This document shows, piece by piece, positions 1 through 9,261 of a DNA stretch of 63,324 bases. Positions within the stretch are counted from its first letter, which is position 1; each line of letters begins with the position of its first letter. The DNA is taken from contig JBEVJC010000027.1 of NCBI GenBank assembly GCA_040510375.1, positions 1 to 63,324 of the forward strand, in the 5' to 3' direction. The position numbers and the translations under genes were made by a program. Origin of the DNA: JBEVJC01 sp040510375. GTDB lineage: Bacteria; Bacteroidota; Bacteroidia; Chitinophagales; Chitinophagaceae. The notes under the pieces are model-generated. The model ran no database searches. It saw only the letters and a list, made by a program, of their open reading frames with translations, and was not told the origin of the DNA.

Positions 1-369
1 GAAATAGTTGTTTGAATATGATTGTTTGCTATATAATGAGAGCTGTGATTTGCTAAGGGCTGTAATTTTAAAAGGAACATCAGCAATCACAATGGCAGTA
101 TCTCCCATTACCTGGTAGGATTCAATTTCCGAATCTCCGTCAAAATCGAGCACAACCTTTCCATCAGATCTGAACTCTATATAATCTGTAGACACCCCGG
201 TGTAAGTATCTTCGAAAGGCTCTTCTCCTTCAATAACTTCCCTCGTAATTATCTTGCTTACATTCCATTTACCAGCAATTTTTTCTGCAGTAGACTGATC
301 GTCTTTATCCTTTTTACAGGCAGTAAACATTGTTAACAGCAGGGCACCAGCGAACACGATTTTTTTCAT
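1..369 (-). CDS. Small lipoprotein with lipocalin-like fold (3' end outside window)
   Basis: The reverse strand is open from an ATG at 369 to the window edge, so the C-terminus is missing. The first 18 residues form a lipoprotein signal: two lysines, a hydrophobic core and the lipobox FTAC, followed by KKDKDD. The next part, with the pattern AEKIAGKWNVSKI and alternating beta strands, resembles the lipocalin-like lipoproteins common in Bacteroidota (inference by pattern). These are usually exported and attached to a membrane; the ligand is unknown. No partner gene is visible because the gene runs off the window. Confidence 0.7.
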   Translation of the reverse strand, partial: MKKIVFAGALLLTMFTACKKDKDDQSTAEKIAGKWNVSKIITREVIEGEEPFEDTYTGVSTDYIEFRSDGKVVLDFDGDSEIESYQVMGDTAIVIADVPFKITALSKSQLSLYSKQSYSNNYF

Positions 370-979
370 TGTTTGGATTTATAATTAAAAAATAATTTAC
401 GGTATAACAAATTTCAATGTTGAAGACCATTTCGGCGTCCGCCGAAAACAATACCAGGGTTTCTATAATTGACCAACTTGTTTCACACAAGGATTGAGGG
501 ATCATAGAAAACACGGAACGCAACAGACCATTCGATCCATCGGATCTAGCCTTAATGGGATCAGCTAAAATATCTTTTTAGGGAGAATTGGTGGCCGCGC
601 AGCCCTGCATTAATATGGAGGTTGGATATATACAGGACAACCCGGTGTTCTATCGCATAACCGATAATAAATAACAGGAACAGAATTATTCCCGGGGAAC
701 ATGGTAATGGTTTCATAAGCAGTTGCTGTCACAGGTTTTGGTTTCAAGAAACTATAATAGCTTCTTGACTGCAATGATAATCGTTATAAGGATAATTACA
801 AAATAGGAAAACACTGTTTCGACAGGTAGTAAATGATTTAAGTAAAAAAACAAAAGAGCCCGTAAATCCCACATTTCAGTCAAAACTTGGCGTGTTTATA
901 CTATTTTCTGATTCCGGTTCTTTTTATTTTCAATCTCCCGCCAGCTTTTCGATTATTTGTAACTTCTAAACAGATAAGT
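370..979. other. Gene-free stretch of about 610 bases
   Basis: No convincing coding frame was found here. The open frame that starts at TTG 887 runs into the large gene at 980 but lacks a coding look before the ATG. A short inverted repeat, GATCC/GGATC, lies at 534-546. The stretch must hold the divergent promoters for the lipoprotein on the left and the large gene on the right, but I could not identify a clear TTG / TAnnTTTG promoter. Confidence 0.5.
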
Positions 980-3871
980 ATGCCAAACCAGATGGATCTT
1001 AATAAATTTAAGAACGTTCTTCCCTATGCAAGCGAATTATTCGGAGTATATCAGCCTTTGCTTGGATGGAAATCTAAAAGAATGATCAAGCGATTTCATT
1101 CCGGAGTTAAAGATTCGCAGCTAAAAATTGTAGATACATTGTTATCCAAAATGTATCCCGATACCGAATTGAAAGTGAATGATTTCAGCAATAATGATAT
1201 TCATTTTGACATTTTAAAATTTAACGCCGGCACTTTAAACCTGCCAAACAGAACAAATGTACCTGGTCCATACAGGTTCTTCATTACCGATCTTATCCAA
1301 AAGCAGATCAACAGGGAAAAGATGGACAAAACCAATATAAAAATCTGGAAAAAACTGGTTAGTGAAGAGGCTATGAAGGATTTGTTGCCCGAGGTCAAAA
1401 CCCTTTTACAACAAGAACACACTTCCTTTATCAACAATGTTATTCCTGTTGATCAAAGAATTGATTTTAACCTGCCCGAAAGACAGGCACAGGTATCGGA
1501 AATACTGAATAACAGAATAGAGCTGGAATCGTCAATGGCCGGTGTATTAAATGAACTTTTTAAGCAGGAAAAGTTTGAAATATTAGCCAAAATATTTTTC
1601 CCTGAAGAAAATGTTATTGACATAAACCAAATTGATGAAATGACGGTTTTCCTGGATCCAATGGAAAATTTTGATCCAAAATCCGAGATTGGCCGGGTAT
1701 CCCTGTCCCCCGTAGGTATTGTCCATTTGTTCAGACAGTACTTTTTCGAATTCGACACCTTTCTTGGCCAACCGGTAGAACATATCTGGTTAAGCCCCGG
1801 CGCATCCCTGGAATTGATAGAGATTCATACCAGGAAACAAATCATTGAAAGTGCATTCGAATCATCATTCGAATCGATTCATAAAACTGAAGAGTCTGCC
1901 ACTACAGAAGATGATGTATCTGATGCTGTAAGAAGTGAAAATCAAAATAACACAAAATTTGGTATGAGTGCCAGTGCAGGTGGATCAGTTCAAGGTGGGG
2001 TTCCAAATGTGTATTCCGCAACCGGGCATGTTGATACTACCACCAGTTATGGCCTGGAAAATAATGAAAAAACGGCTAAAGAACATGTTGACAAACTTAT
2101 GAAGCAGCAGAGCCATAAAATTTCAACAGAAATCAGGAAAAATTTCAAAACATCTTTTAAAACCACAACTGAAACCCAGCACACTTCAAGTAAACGATAC
2201 GTATTGCAGAACACTACACAAGATCTTATCAACTATGAGCTAAGGCGGAAAATGAGACAGGTGGGAGTACAGGTACAGGATATTGGCACAAACCTGTGCT
2301 GGCAGACGTATGTGGATATGCCCGGTCACGATTTAGGATTGGCCAAATTGGTTCATATTGCTGAGCCCCCTAATTTGTCCGGTCTGCCTCACCCTGAACA
2401 GGGCGCGATACCTCAACCAATTTCAAAAGACTATACATTGAAGCTACCGCTCAAAGATTGGTGGTCAGACGACCGTGATACCCAGCTCTACGTAGAACAT
2501 CCTCCCGTGCCCGGCGGACCTCCTTACAATGATAAAGGCGGCGCAATAAATTCAAATTTTGACGGGGATTATATCCATATGAATTATGAAGACAATAAGG
2601 TGGAGGAAATTCCGGGATACAATCTTACCCAGGTAGTATTTGACGGATGTGTGGAAGGCAAATTGGTTGAACCGGTTTTTTATGAATACAAAAAAAGTGC
2701 CTTCAATATCCATTTAAGAAAGGTAAAATTTGATGGCTACGAACTTACCCTGAAGTTGAAATTAATATACTCACCGGAACAAGCAGTATTGGATGCTATT
2801 GACGCCAAATATAAAGCCGACCTGGCGAAATATGATACTGAAAAGGCAAAATTAGCCAAAGAGGCTTTTGTAAGAGAAGCGCGTGATAGAATTAAGGTTG
2901 CCAGCAATATAAAGCCCAGGAAATTCGAAGAATTAAGGGAAGAAGAAAGAACAATCATTTACAGGTATCTGATCGGTGACTTACTGAAGGTAGGCGTAGA
3001 TATGTCCAATTCACAAACACGTCATGTGCTTGCCGAATTAATTAATTCCATGTTTGATATTGACAAAATGTTGTATTTCACAGCTCCGGAATGGTGGATG
3101 CCCAGATCACATTCAAAATCATTTCAGGATGTAGGTAAAACCATCGTGCCTTCGCCTGTTGGCTTTGGGAGGACGAAAGTTGTACCACCCTTTACAAGTG
3201 AGGATATCGTGAGTTGGGGAGGTGCAGCTGAAAACTATCGTCCCAATTACTTTATAACTGAAGATTCCACCCCTGCCAAATTGGGCAGTTCTCTAGGATG
3301 GCTGTTGCAATTAGATGGCGATAATATAAGAAATGCCTTCTTAAATGCACCCTGGGTTAAAGCAGTAATACCAATAAAGCCGGGTAAAGAATTGGCAGCA
3401 CTTAACTGGTTAATGAAAGCTAACGTTGAAGGGGCGGATGGTATCCAGTCTAAGTACCAGGAAGGGTCAAAAAAAGAACTGGACGATATTATTCTTTTTC
3501 TTGAAAAATATCCTTTTGATGCTTCCGATCCTAGGCAAAAAAGATATAAGAATTTTTCAACTAAAATTAATAACGACCCTGCAAATTTTTTTGTAACCAT
3601 TGAAGATGCGTTGATCTCTCTCTCCCTGGAGATAAAAACGAAATACGAAAACTCAAAAAAACCCGTAACTGAAACTATTGACGGAGAAACTAAACGTTAC
3701 TTACCTACGGATAAAGTTTACGAACATGGATTTGATCCTTTGCAAGGTGGCTTCCAGGTAGAAACAGACGTGCAATTTGCACTGGGTGGCCCATGGGTTG
3801 AAGTATTGCCGACTGATCAGATAGTAGCGGTTGAAGTTAAATATGATCCTAAAACAGGGAGGCAAATATGA
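980..3871 (+). CDS. Large protein of unknown function, 963 residues
   Basis: I do not recognise this family. ATG 980 is preferred over the upstream TTG 887 because the latter adds 31 residues with no domain character. There is no signal peptide. Residues 282-320 and 362-400 look helical and flank a Gly/Ser/Thr-rich stretch (about 326-358) with alternating polar and small residues, an arrangement seen in some pore-forming hairpins (inference only). A charged conserved-looking part (about 400-450) follows. A Lys/Ala/Glu-rich helical segment lies near residues 690-730, probably a coiled coil. The next gene starts 25 bases downstream on the same strand, so the two probably form an operon. A cytoplasmic or secretion-apparatus-delivered product is possible. 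Confidence 0.75.
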   Translation: MPNQMDLNKFKNVLPYASELFGVYQPLLGWKSKRMIKRFHSGVKDSQLKIVDTLLSKMYPDTELKVNDFSNNDIHFDILKFNAGTLNLPNRTNVPGPYRFFITDLIQKQINREKMDKTNIKIWKKLVSEEAMKDLLPEVKTLLQQEHTSFINNVIPVDQRIDFNLPERQAQVSEILNNRIELESSMAGVLNELFKQEKFEILAKIFFPEENVIDINQIDEMTVFLDPMENFDPKSEIGRVSLSPVGIVHLFRQYFFEFDTFLGQPVEHIWLSPGASLELIEIHTRKQIIESAFESSFESIHKTEESATTEDDVSDAVRSENQNNTKFGMSASAGGSVQGGVPNVYSATGHVDTTTSYGLENNEKTAKEHVDKLMKQQSHKISTEIRKNFKTSFKTTTETQHTSSKRYVLQNTTQDLINYELRRKMRQVGVQVQDIGTNLCWQTYVDMPGHDLGLAKLVHIAEPPNLSGLPHPEQGAIPQPISKDYTLKLPLKDWWSDDRDTQLYVEHPPVPGGPPYNDKGGAINSNFDGDYIHMNYEDNKVEEIPGYNLTQVVFDGCVEGKLVEPVFYEYKKSAFNIHLRKVKFDGYELTLKLKLIYSPEQAVLDAIDAKYKADLAKYDTEKAKLAKEAFVREARDRIKVASNIKPRKFEELREEERTIIYRYLIGDLLKVGVDMSNSQTRHVLAELINSMFDIDKMLYFTAPEWWMPRSHSKSFQDVGKTIVPSPVGFGRTKVVPPFTSEDIVSWGGAAENYRPNYFITEDSTPAKLGSSLGWLLQLDGDNIRNAFLNAPWVKAVIPIKPGKELAALNWLMKANVEGADGIQSKYQEGSKKELDDIILFLEKYPFDASDPRQKRYKNFSTKINNDPANFFVTIEDALISLSLEIKTKYENSKKPVTETIDGETKRYLPTDKVYEHGFDPLQGGFQVETDVQFALGGPWVEVLPTDQIVAVEVKYDPKTGRQI

Positions 3872-3896
3872 GTAGTTACCATATAATTGCTGAACC

Positions 3897-6230
3897 ATGA
3901 GCAGCTTCCCCGGTTACTTTGATATTAGAAAGCCAGAGCCACCGGCATCACCGGAATATAAGTTTTTTGACCTCCCGTCTCCGCAAAAGATTATTATTCC
4001 GGCTGGACCACCTGTAGACCGCCAGGCTGCTGTGGATGTGACTGGCTATTACGAGTCTGTGCCTCTGCGCGCCGGGGAAAATTCAGCAATCATGCTTCAA
4101 ATCGCGCAGGCGGGCAAAATAGTTGTGGGGTGGTTTACGCCACCGCCTTCCTGGATGCCCAATCGTTCTGACACTAAATGCCAGGAGCCGGCCAAAAATG
4201 CGTACAGTATACAGCCTGGAGTATTATGGGGCTGGATGATGCAACCATTAGACAAGGGTGTACAGTTTTTTTGGATAAATGAAACCGGCAATATGAGTAG
4301 CCCGGAGGCGCTATTGCAGGAATTCCGGATTGATCCGCCTGATATTTATTCGTCAAACAATGCCAAAGAAGGAATTCTCAAAGTGATCTTTCTTGATGGA
4401 GAAGTTGAATCGCTTTATTTGTCATTTGTCCCATCGGCATCAGACATGGGCAAGTTACAACAGTCGCCTACAGCTGACAGGTTTATCCGTACAAAGACCA
4501 CCGCCCGCAGTTCTAATTTCCTGCGCCAGTGGCTACCGCGGCAAATGCAGGAATATTTACTGGCCGAGCAAATTTGTCCTCTACCGTCCACGTATACAGA
4601 TATAGCACTCTCTTCACTTGCTCCATTTGATAATACAACAACCTTACCTCCGGTAACCGCTTTGATAAACGAATGGCGTACGGCAACGGATAAGCCAACC
4701 AGGAAGATCAAAAGGGAAAAAATCGGGAATATCCTATCAGCTGTTTTACTGGATAAAAAAGCCTTTCAAACATACCAGGTTTCTTACGGAATGCGGATAC
4801 GTGCCCATATATATTCCAGATCACTTGTGGTGAAAGATGAGAAAAAAACCTATCTGCAATGGTACCAGGCTGTTCTTGGTGAAGAACTGGATGAGAGAGA
4901 AGAATTACAAAAGCTGGGTAAAAATACCGATAATATTATTTCCCCCTTAGTTGAAACCTGCAGGCAACTGGGAATAGCTCCGGCACGTAATCAGGAATAT
5001 GCTTACACTTTAAACTTTAAGCCGATGTCTGTACCGGGATTGGGAGCACTGAGCAAAAAACCTGGATTTAGTTTCCTGGCGCATGTGGGTATTACGGGAT
5101 TTCTAGTTACAATAAAAAAAGAAAGGGTAACCTACATAACTGAAGCAGATGGTTCAACGAAAAGAGTAAATGGTATTCCTGTTGTTGCATCACGCACTCC
5201 TGTCTGGGATACATCCTCCATTCCTTCAGGTGGTTTTGCAGGAGCCTACGGCGATGTAGGAGCTGGAATTAGCTTCGGGGCTGAAGACTCCTTAGATTCA
5301 GACAAAGGTGTACCAGTAGATACCAAACGTATCAGTGGCGAAAGCAAAACCAAAAAAACAGGCGAACTCAAAGGAATGGAGTTCCGTTCAAGTATTTCCA
5401 TAGACAAACCTACTGAATTTGAATATGCCCGATTTTCCATTGCGGCGGTAAGGGCACCTGGAATTGCTGTCGGTAATTTCGGGTCTATCGATTTATTCAG
5501 CTCGAAATATATTGAATTCCGATTAAGCAATAATATCATTCTCTCAACTGTAGAAGAAAACAGTCTTAAGCTGACGCCGCCGAGTGTTCCAGGCGCCGGC
5601 AATCTATTCAACGCGGGTAAATACATTAAAGACTGGAAATCGCCTAAAGCAAGCGCAAGGCTGTTGGATATATCAGTAGGCTGGGGAATTATTCTGACGA
5701 ACCTTCCCAGTGTAATGAAACCTGTTGCATCCGATAGAATTCAATATTCTGAAGAAAGAGACAAGAAGGTTAAAGCCTATAAACTCCAGGAAGCTTTTTT
5801 CAAAGTAGATTCTGCCAATCTTGACCAAACAACGGCTTTAGGATCATTTCCGCCACGCGTTATCCTGGAGACATTTCTTGCATGTGAGAGAGCACTTTTT
5901 ACTAACGGTGATGCACTAATTAGGGCCTTCGGTTATACTTCTCCCGAACATACAGCTGCACACAATCTTGAACTTTCGCAAAAAAGGGCAGACGCTGTGG
6001 TGCAGGGAATAAAGGATGCGTTTGGAAACTTACTTCGGGTTACTTCAATTACGGCAAAGGGACTAGGCGAAGAAGCCGGCCTTCGTTCGGATCTGTCACT
6101 TCTTAATCCACCAGACCCGATTGGGAATTGGGCCACATCTCATCCGGAACAGGTAAAAAAATGGCCAGACTGGAGAAAGGTAGATATAGAGGTTGAAGGA
6201 ATTGTGGTTGCCAGATTTCAGGACAGGTAA
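3897..6230 (+). CDS. Unknown 777-residue protein with C-terminal OmpA-like domain
   Basis: The N-terminal 200 residues look beta-rich and are not recognised. The last 130 residues (about 645-775) match an OmpA/MotB-type peptidoglycan-binding domain by pattern: a beta strand FKVDSANL, the G-Y-T segment, N-x-x-L-S-x-x-R-A-x-x-V, and a final strand with R-K-V-D-I. OmpA-like domains normally act in the periplasm, yet the N-terminus (MSSFPGYFD) has no signal peptide, lipobox or membrane segment. The gene lies 25 bases behind the 963-residue unknown gene and is probably co-transcribed with it. Signal-less OmpA-like proteins occur in contractile injection systems, but nothing else of such a system is in the window. 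Confidence 0.75.
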   Translation: MSSFPGYFDIRKPEPPASPEYKFFDLPSPQKIIIPAGPPVDRQAAVDVTGYYESVPLRAGENSAIMLQIAQAGKIVVGWFTPPPSWMPNRSDTKCQEPAKNAYSIQPGVLWGWMMQPLDKGVQFFWINETGNMSSPEALLQEFRIDPPDIYSSNNAKEGILKVIFLDGEVESLYLSFVPSASDMGKLQQSPTADRFIRTKTTARSSNFLRQWLPRQMQEYLLAEQICPLPSTYTDIALSSLAPFDNTTTLPPVTALINEWRTATDKPTRKIKREKIGNILSAVLLDKKAFQTYQVSYGMRIRAHIYSRSLVVKDEKKTYLQWYQAVLGEELDEREELQKLGKNTDNIISPLVETCRQLGIAPARNQEYAYTLNFKPMSVPGLGALSKKPGFSFLAHVGITGFLVTIKKERVTYITEADGSTKRVNGIPVVASRTPVWDTSSIPSGGFAGAYGDVGAGISFGAEDSLDSDKGVPVDTKRISGESKTKKTGELKGMEFRSSISIDKPTEFEYARFSIAAVRAPGIAVGNFGSIDLFSSKYIEFRLSNNIILSTVEENSLKLTPPSVPGAGNLFNAGKYIKDWKSPKASARLLDISVGWGIILTNLPSVMKPVASDRIQYSEERDKKVKAYKLQEAFFKVDSANLDQTTALGSFPPRVILETFLACERALFTNGDALIRAFGYTSPEHTAAHNLELSQKRADAVVQGIKDAFGNLLRVTSITAKGLGEEAGLRSDLSLLNPPDPIGNWATSHPEQVKKWPDWRKVDIEVEGIVVARFQDR

Positions 6231-6294
6231 TATAGGAGATAGCCCTCCCATCCGCCTGTTCCCCGGCCAAATACTATCTGATTTTCAGGCAAAT

Positions 6295-7350
6295 TCATTT
6301 TAAATGTTTCCTGAAATAATACTCCGCTAAAACCTTTGCTATAACCGCGGGCTCTGCTTCATCAGTATTCGTTAAAATAATAATAGACAAACCATCATCA
6401 ATATAGCGACTATACTGGGAACGGAAACCGGTGTTAGATCCGCCATGTGATACCAACCTGTGACCATTAGCCTCGTCCACCAGCCACCCAAATCCATAAA
6501 ATGTTTTGCTTTCCGGTTTGTCAGACAGCTTGATAAACGGTTTCCATAACAAATCCCAGTTCTGTTCCTTAAGAATGATTTTTTTCCCGTACAAAACTTT
6601 ATCCCATAAAATCATGTCATTACTGGTTGACAGAAATCCGCCACTCGGCCGCACGGCATACATGGCGTTAGCATTTAAAAGGGTATCACCTTTATGCATG
6701 TAGCCACTTGCCCGGTTAGGGATAATGGGATAGAAATCTGTCATTCCGCTGTTCTTCATACCCGCCGGTATAAATAGGGAATCACGGATATAATCCTGCC
6801 AGGGCCTTTTGCTGACCTGCCTGATGATCTCGGCAAGCATAAAATAAGCAAGATTACAATATTGATATTTTGCACCGGTCTTGAAATTGAGCGGCAACGA
6901 ATAGGCCGACCTGATGATGGTAAGGTCGGGCTGGATGATATTATTATTATACGCTGGCCCCTCTCTCACCAAACCGGAACTATGCGAAAGCAGGTGTTTA
7001 ACCTGGATCGGACGCCAGGTTTCAGGAGCATCGGGAAAAAATTTATGAACAGAATCTTCTATACTTATTTGTCCATCCTCTGCCAGTTTGAGAATGGCAG
7101 TGGCAAAGAATTGTTTGCTGACCGAGCCCAGCCGGATAACCGTCTCTGAAGTGACCGGTATATTCAGCTCCACATTAGCGAGACCATAGCCTTTCTTCAC
7201 AACAGCCTTACCATTTTTTACAACTGCCAGTGTAAGCCCTGTGATCCGTTGATCCTTCATCATTTTTTTTACAATGAAATCGGTGCTGTCAATCTGGGCA
7301 AAACCTGCTATCCGGATCAACAGGAATAACAGGAGCATCTTATTCTTCAT
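6295..7350 (-). CDS. Secreted serine hydrolase, class C beta-lactamase/D-Ala-D-Ala peptidase family
   Basis: The 351-residue product starts with a signal peptide ending near GFAQ (residues 1-19). It shows the three family motifs: SVSK with the nucleophile Ser76 and Lys79, the tyrosine motif YCN at 164-166, and HGG at 302-304 replacing the KTG box. The C-terminal lipocalin domain found in longer relatives is absent. Such proteins are penicillin-binding-protein-like esterases or peptidases acting in the periplasm or outside the cell; the actual substrate cannot be read from sequence. The gene converges with the OmpA-domain gene, 64 bases away, and is followed upstream by the EthD-like gene on the same strand. 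Confidence 0.88.
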   Translation of the reverse strand: MKNKMLLLFLLIRIAGFAQIDSTDFIVKKMMKDQRITGLTLAVVKNGKAVVKKGYGLANVELNIPVTSETVIRLGSVSKQFFATAILKLAEDGQISIEDSVHKFFPDAPETWRPIQVKHLLSHSSGLVREGPAYNNNIIQPDLTIIRSAYSLPLNFKTGAKYQYCNLAYFMLAEIIRQVSKRPWQDYIRDSLFIPAGMKNSGMTDFYPIIPNRASGYMHKGDTLLNANAMYAVRPSGGFLSTSNDMILWDKVLYGKKIILKEQNWDLLWKPFIKLSDKPESKTFYGFGWLVDEANGHRLVSHGGSNTGFRSQYSRYIDDGLSIIILTNTDEAEPAVIAKVLAEYYFRKHLK

Positions 7351-7425
7351 AAATCATAGTTTAGCGGTCATCCATAGTGCAGGTTACCGCTCAGTGCGGG
7401 TCCGCACTCCCTTTATATTTTCTAT

Positions 7426-7857
7426 TTACTGTTGATTATATACTACCTGTTTAATCTCACTAATCAGTATAACAGGCTGGATATTGGTGTAGTTTTTAAA
7501 ATCACCGATAATTGCGTCCCGGTTTTGTACAATCGCTTTATTGTATTCAGCAACATCGGTAATGTAAAAGTAACCCGTAGCCAAAAAAGGCACCTTATCA
7601 TCTGGTGTCCGGCCAGCTATACCTTTATCGATTTCATACAATTTTAAATTTTTCCCCAGGAATCCTGCTACCATTGGCATGTGCTTTTTTTCATAGTAGT
7701 CCATATCAAAGGTTTTACCATCCCCATTCGGATAAAGTATCATTACTTTAAACGTCCCGGTTTGCGGGGCTGTCGTTTGTTGTGATTGACCGGTCTTGCA
7801 ATATATCAGGCCTGCAAAGAGAAAGATTAACGTGACGAAACTGAATTTTGGTTTCAT
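7426..7857 (-). CDS. Exported EthD-domain protein
   Basis: A longer open frame begins at 7995, but the ATG at 7857 is chosen because it is followed at once by a signal sequence (MKPKFSF, hydrophobic core to about residue 19). The possible lipobox cysteine follows Tyr, which is not ideal, so lipid attachment is uncertain. The mature part carries the EthD/ferredoxin-like pattern: F-K-V-M-I-L-Y-P-N, then F-D-M-D-Y-Y-x-x-K-H-M-P-M and a later Y-F-Y-I-T-D segment. EthD family members are small alpha+beta barrel proteins, some linked to ether degradation, most without known reaction. 143 residues. Confidence 0.8.
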   Translation of the reverse strand: MKPKFSFVTLIFLFAGLIYCKTGQSQQTTAPQTGTFKVMILYPNGDGKTFDMDYYEKKHMPMVAGFLGKNLKLYEIDKGIAGRTPDDKVPFLATGYFYITDVAEYNKAIVQNRDAIIGDFKNYTNIQPVILISEIKQVVYNQQ

Positions 7858-8046
7858 ATAAATTGTGTTGTAGTTTACTTTGAAAACGAACTGATCAGTC
7901 CGGGATCTCCCTGAATAATAAATGGCCCTGAAGGAAATGCCGCTCATTAATGTATCGGGCCTGTGCTGTATACAAAATACTGATTTTCCTGACAATATTT
8001 GTGATTTGCTCCTTATTCCGGTTAAATGGCCCGCGGCGCTGTTTGG

Positions 8047-8076
8047 TTGAAACCTGTAACCGAAACCCGACCTTTG
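8047..8076 (+). promoter_or_regulatory. Predicted Bacteroidota promoter for the SMR gene
   Basis: A TTG at 8047-8049, 19 bases, then GACCTTTG at 8069-8076 fit the Bacteroidota -33/-7 pattern (TTG and TAnnTTTG) with one mismatch. The start codon follows 18 bases downstream, implying a very short leader. I saw no guanidine riboswitch in this short leader. Confidence 0.4.
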
Positions 8077-8094
8077 CCGTCAAATCGGTAATCT

Positions 8095-8421
8095 ATGAAT
8101 TGGTTTATCCTGGTCATCGCGGGTTGTTTCGAGGTAGCATTTGCATTTTGTCTGGGCAAAGCAAAAGAAGCAACAGGTACTACTGTGTTTTACTGGTATG
8201 GGGCATTCCTTGTTTGCCTGACATTCAGTATGGTGCTCCTGATAAGGGCAACCCAGACATTACCCATTGGTACTGCATATGCCGTATGGACAGGTATTGG
8301 AGCCGCCGGATCTGTGTTGATGGGCATCCTTGTATTTAAGGATCCGGTGAATGTCTGGCGGATATTATTTCTCACCACACTGTTGGGTTCAATCGTTGGA
8401 TTAAAAGTTGTTTCACATTAG
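8095..8421 (+). CDS. Small multidrug resistance family exporter, SugE/Gdx type
   Basis: The 108-residue protein has four hydrophobic segments and the invariant membrane glutamate (Glu13) in the pattern N-W-F-I-L-V-I-A-G-C-F-E. The stretch PIGTAYAVWTGIGAAG and the ending GLKVVSH match the SugE/Gdx subgroup more closely than EmrE. Gdx members work as dual-topology dimers that exchange guanidinium for protons across the inner membrane (family knowledge). The gene stands alone, divergent from the EthD-like gene, so the usual paired SMR arrangement is absent. Substrate in this organism is inferred, not shown. Confidence 0.9.
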   Translation: MNWFILVIAGCFEVAFAFCLGKAKEATGTTVFYWYGAFLVCLTFSMVLLIRATQTLPIGTAYAVWTGIGAAGSVLMGILVFKDPVNVWRILFLTTLLGSIVGLKVVSH

Positions 8422-8584
8422 ATAAGGAATAGCTTTCGGTTGGCGTGGAAAACGGTAATGTGGAAACATAATTTATTTTTCTGCAAGAAAATATCTCACT
8501 GTTGCGATATTTCAAATAGCGATCGAAGGACAAAATGAAATGTTGAAAATTACTATATTAGCAAAAAACAAACTTACTGCCACT

Positions 8585-9091
8585 ATGAAATCAGCTTTTC
8601 GGGCCCTGCTTTTGGCCACCATACTTTTCACAAGTTGTTCGAAAAATGTAAAGGACGAGGAATTGAAGACTCCTGAAGACGGCATTGTCCTGAAGCTCAT
8701 TGGACAGGTTATGCGTTTGGAAAGTTATACAGCCGAATATACAATTAATCAGGGTTGGCACAGGTTGAATATAAATGGAAGGGATACTACAAATGGCCGG
8801 TTATTGGCTGTAACTATAATGTCACAAAGCGAAATTGTTCCCGGTGAGTATGTGTATACCACCTCGGTACCAAATGCCACGGCCGCCGTTGCATTCGGTG
8901 CAAACCGCGAGGATATTGCAAATGCCGATATCTATAACTCACAAAACATGACGCCCCCGAATCCTATGAAGATAACAATCACCAGCATTGGCAATAACAG
9001 GTTGACAGGCGGCTTTTCGGGTGATGTCCGTAAACAGGACAACATAATGAAAAATATCAGTGGTAATTTCAATCTTTCATACTCCAGGTAG
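8585..9091 (+). CDS. Small lipoprotein of unknown function
   Basis: ATG 8585 is favoured over the frame's earlier ATG at 8540 because it places a lipoprotein signal (MKSAFRALLLATILFTSC) at the N-terminus. The mature 150 residues are Thr- and Asn-rich and look beta-structured, with a pattern resembling secreted binding domains; no family is recognised. It stands alone with about 160 bases on either side, next to another lipoprotein gene on the same strand. Confidence 0.75.
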   Translation: MKSAFRALLLATILFTSCSKNVKDEELKTPEDGIVLKLIGQVMRLESYTAEYTINQGWHRLNINGRDTTNGRLLAVTIMSQSEIVPGEYVYTTSVPNATAAVAFGANREDIANADIYNSQNMTPPNPMKITITSIGNNRLTGGFSGDVRKQDNIMKNISGNFNLSYSR

Positions 9092-9261
9092 ATAATATAA
9101 TGTCATAAAAAGTAGATTTTCATGCAGCATCTGAGTTGGCTCAGGCAATCAGATTGTTTATATCCGATTTAACGTTTTAGGATTAGGGGATATCCTGCAG
9201 ATTGTTCTATTTTGTAGGGCATTTCCTTGTCTCTTTAATTACCTCACCAATCTGATTGCAA

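Noticed and set aside
887..979. Extended N-terminus of the 963-residue protein from TTG 887
   Set aside because: The 31 extra residues include a hydrophobic run that could look like a signal peptide, but a TTG start, the ATG at 980 and the soluble look of what follows make it less likely. It remains a minor alternative.
7950..8094. Guanidine riboswitch upstream of the SMR gene
   Set aside because: No paired hairpins with the expected loops were seen, and the predicted promoter leaves almost no leader.
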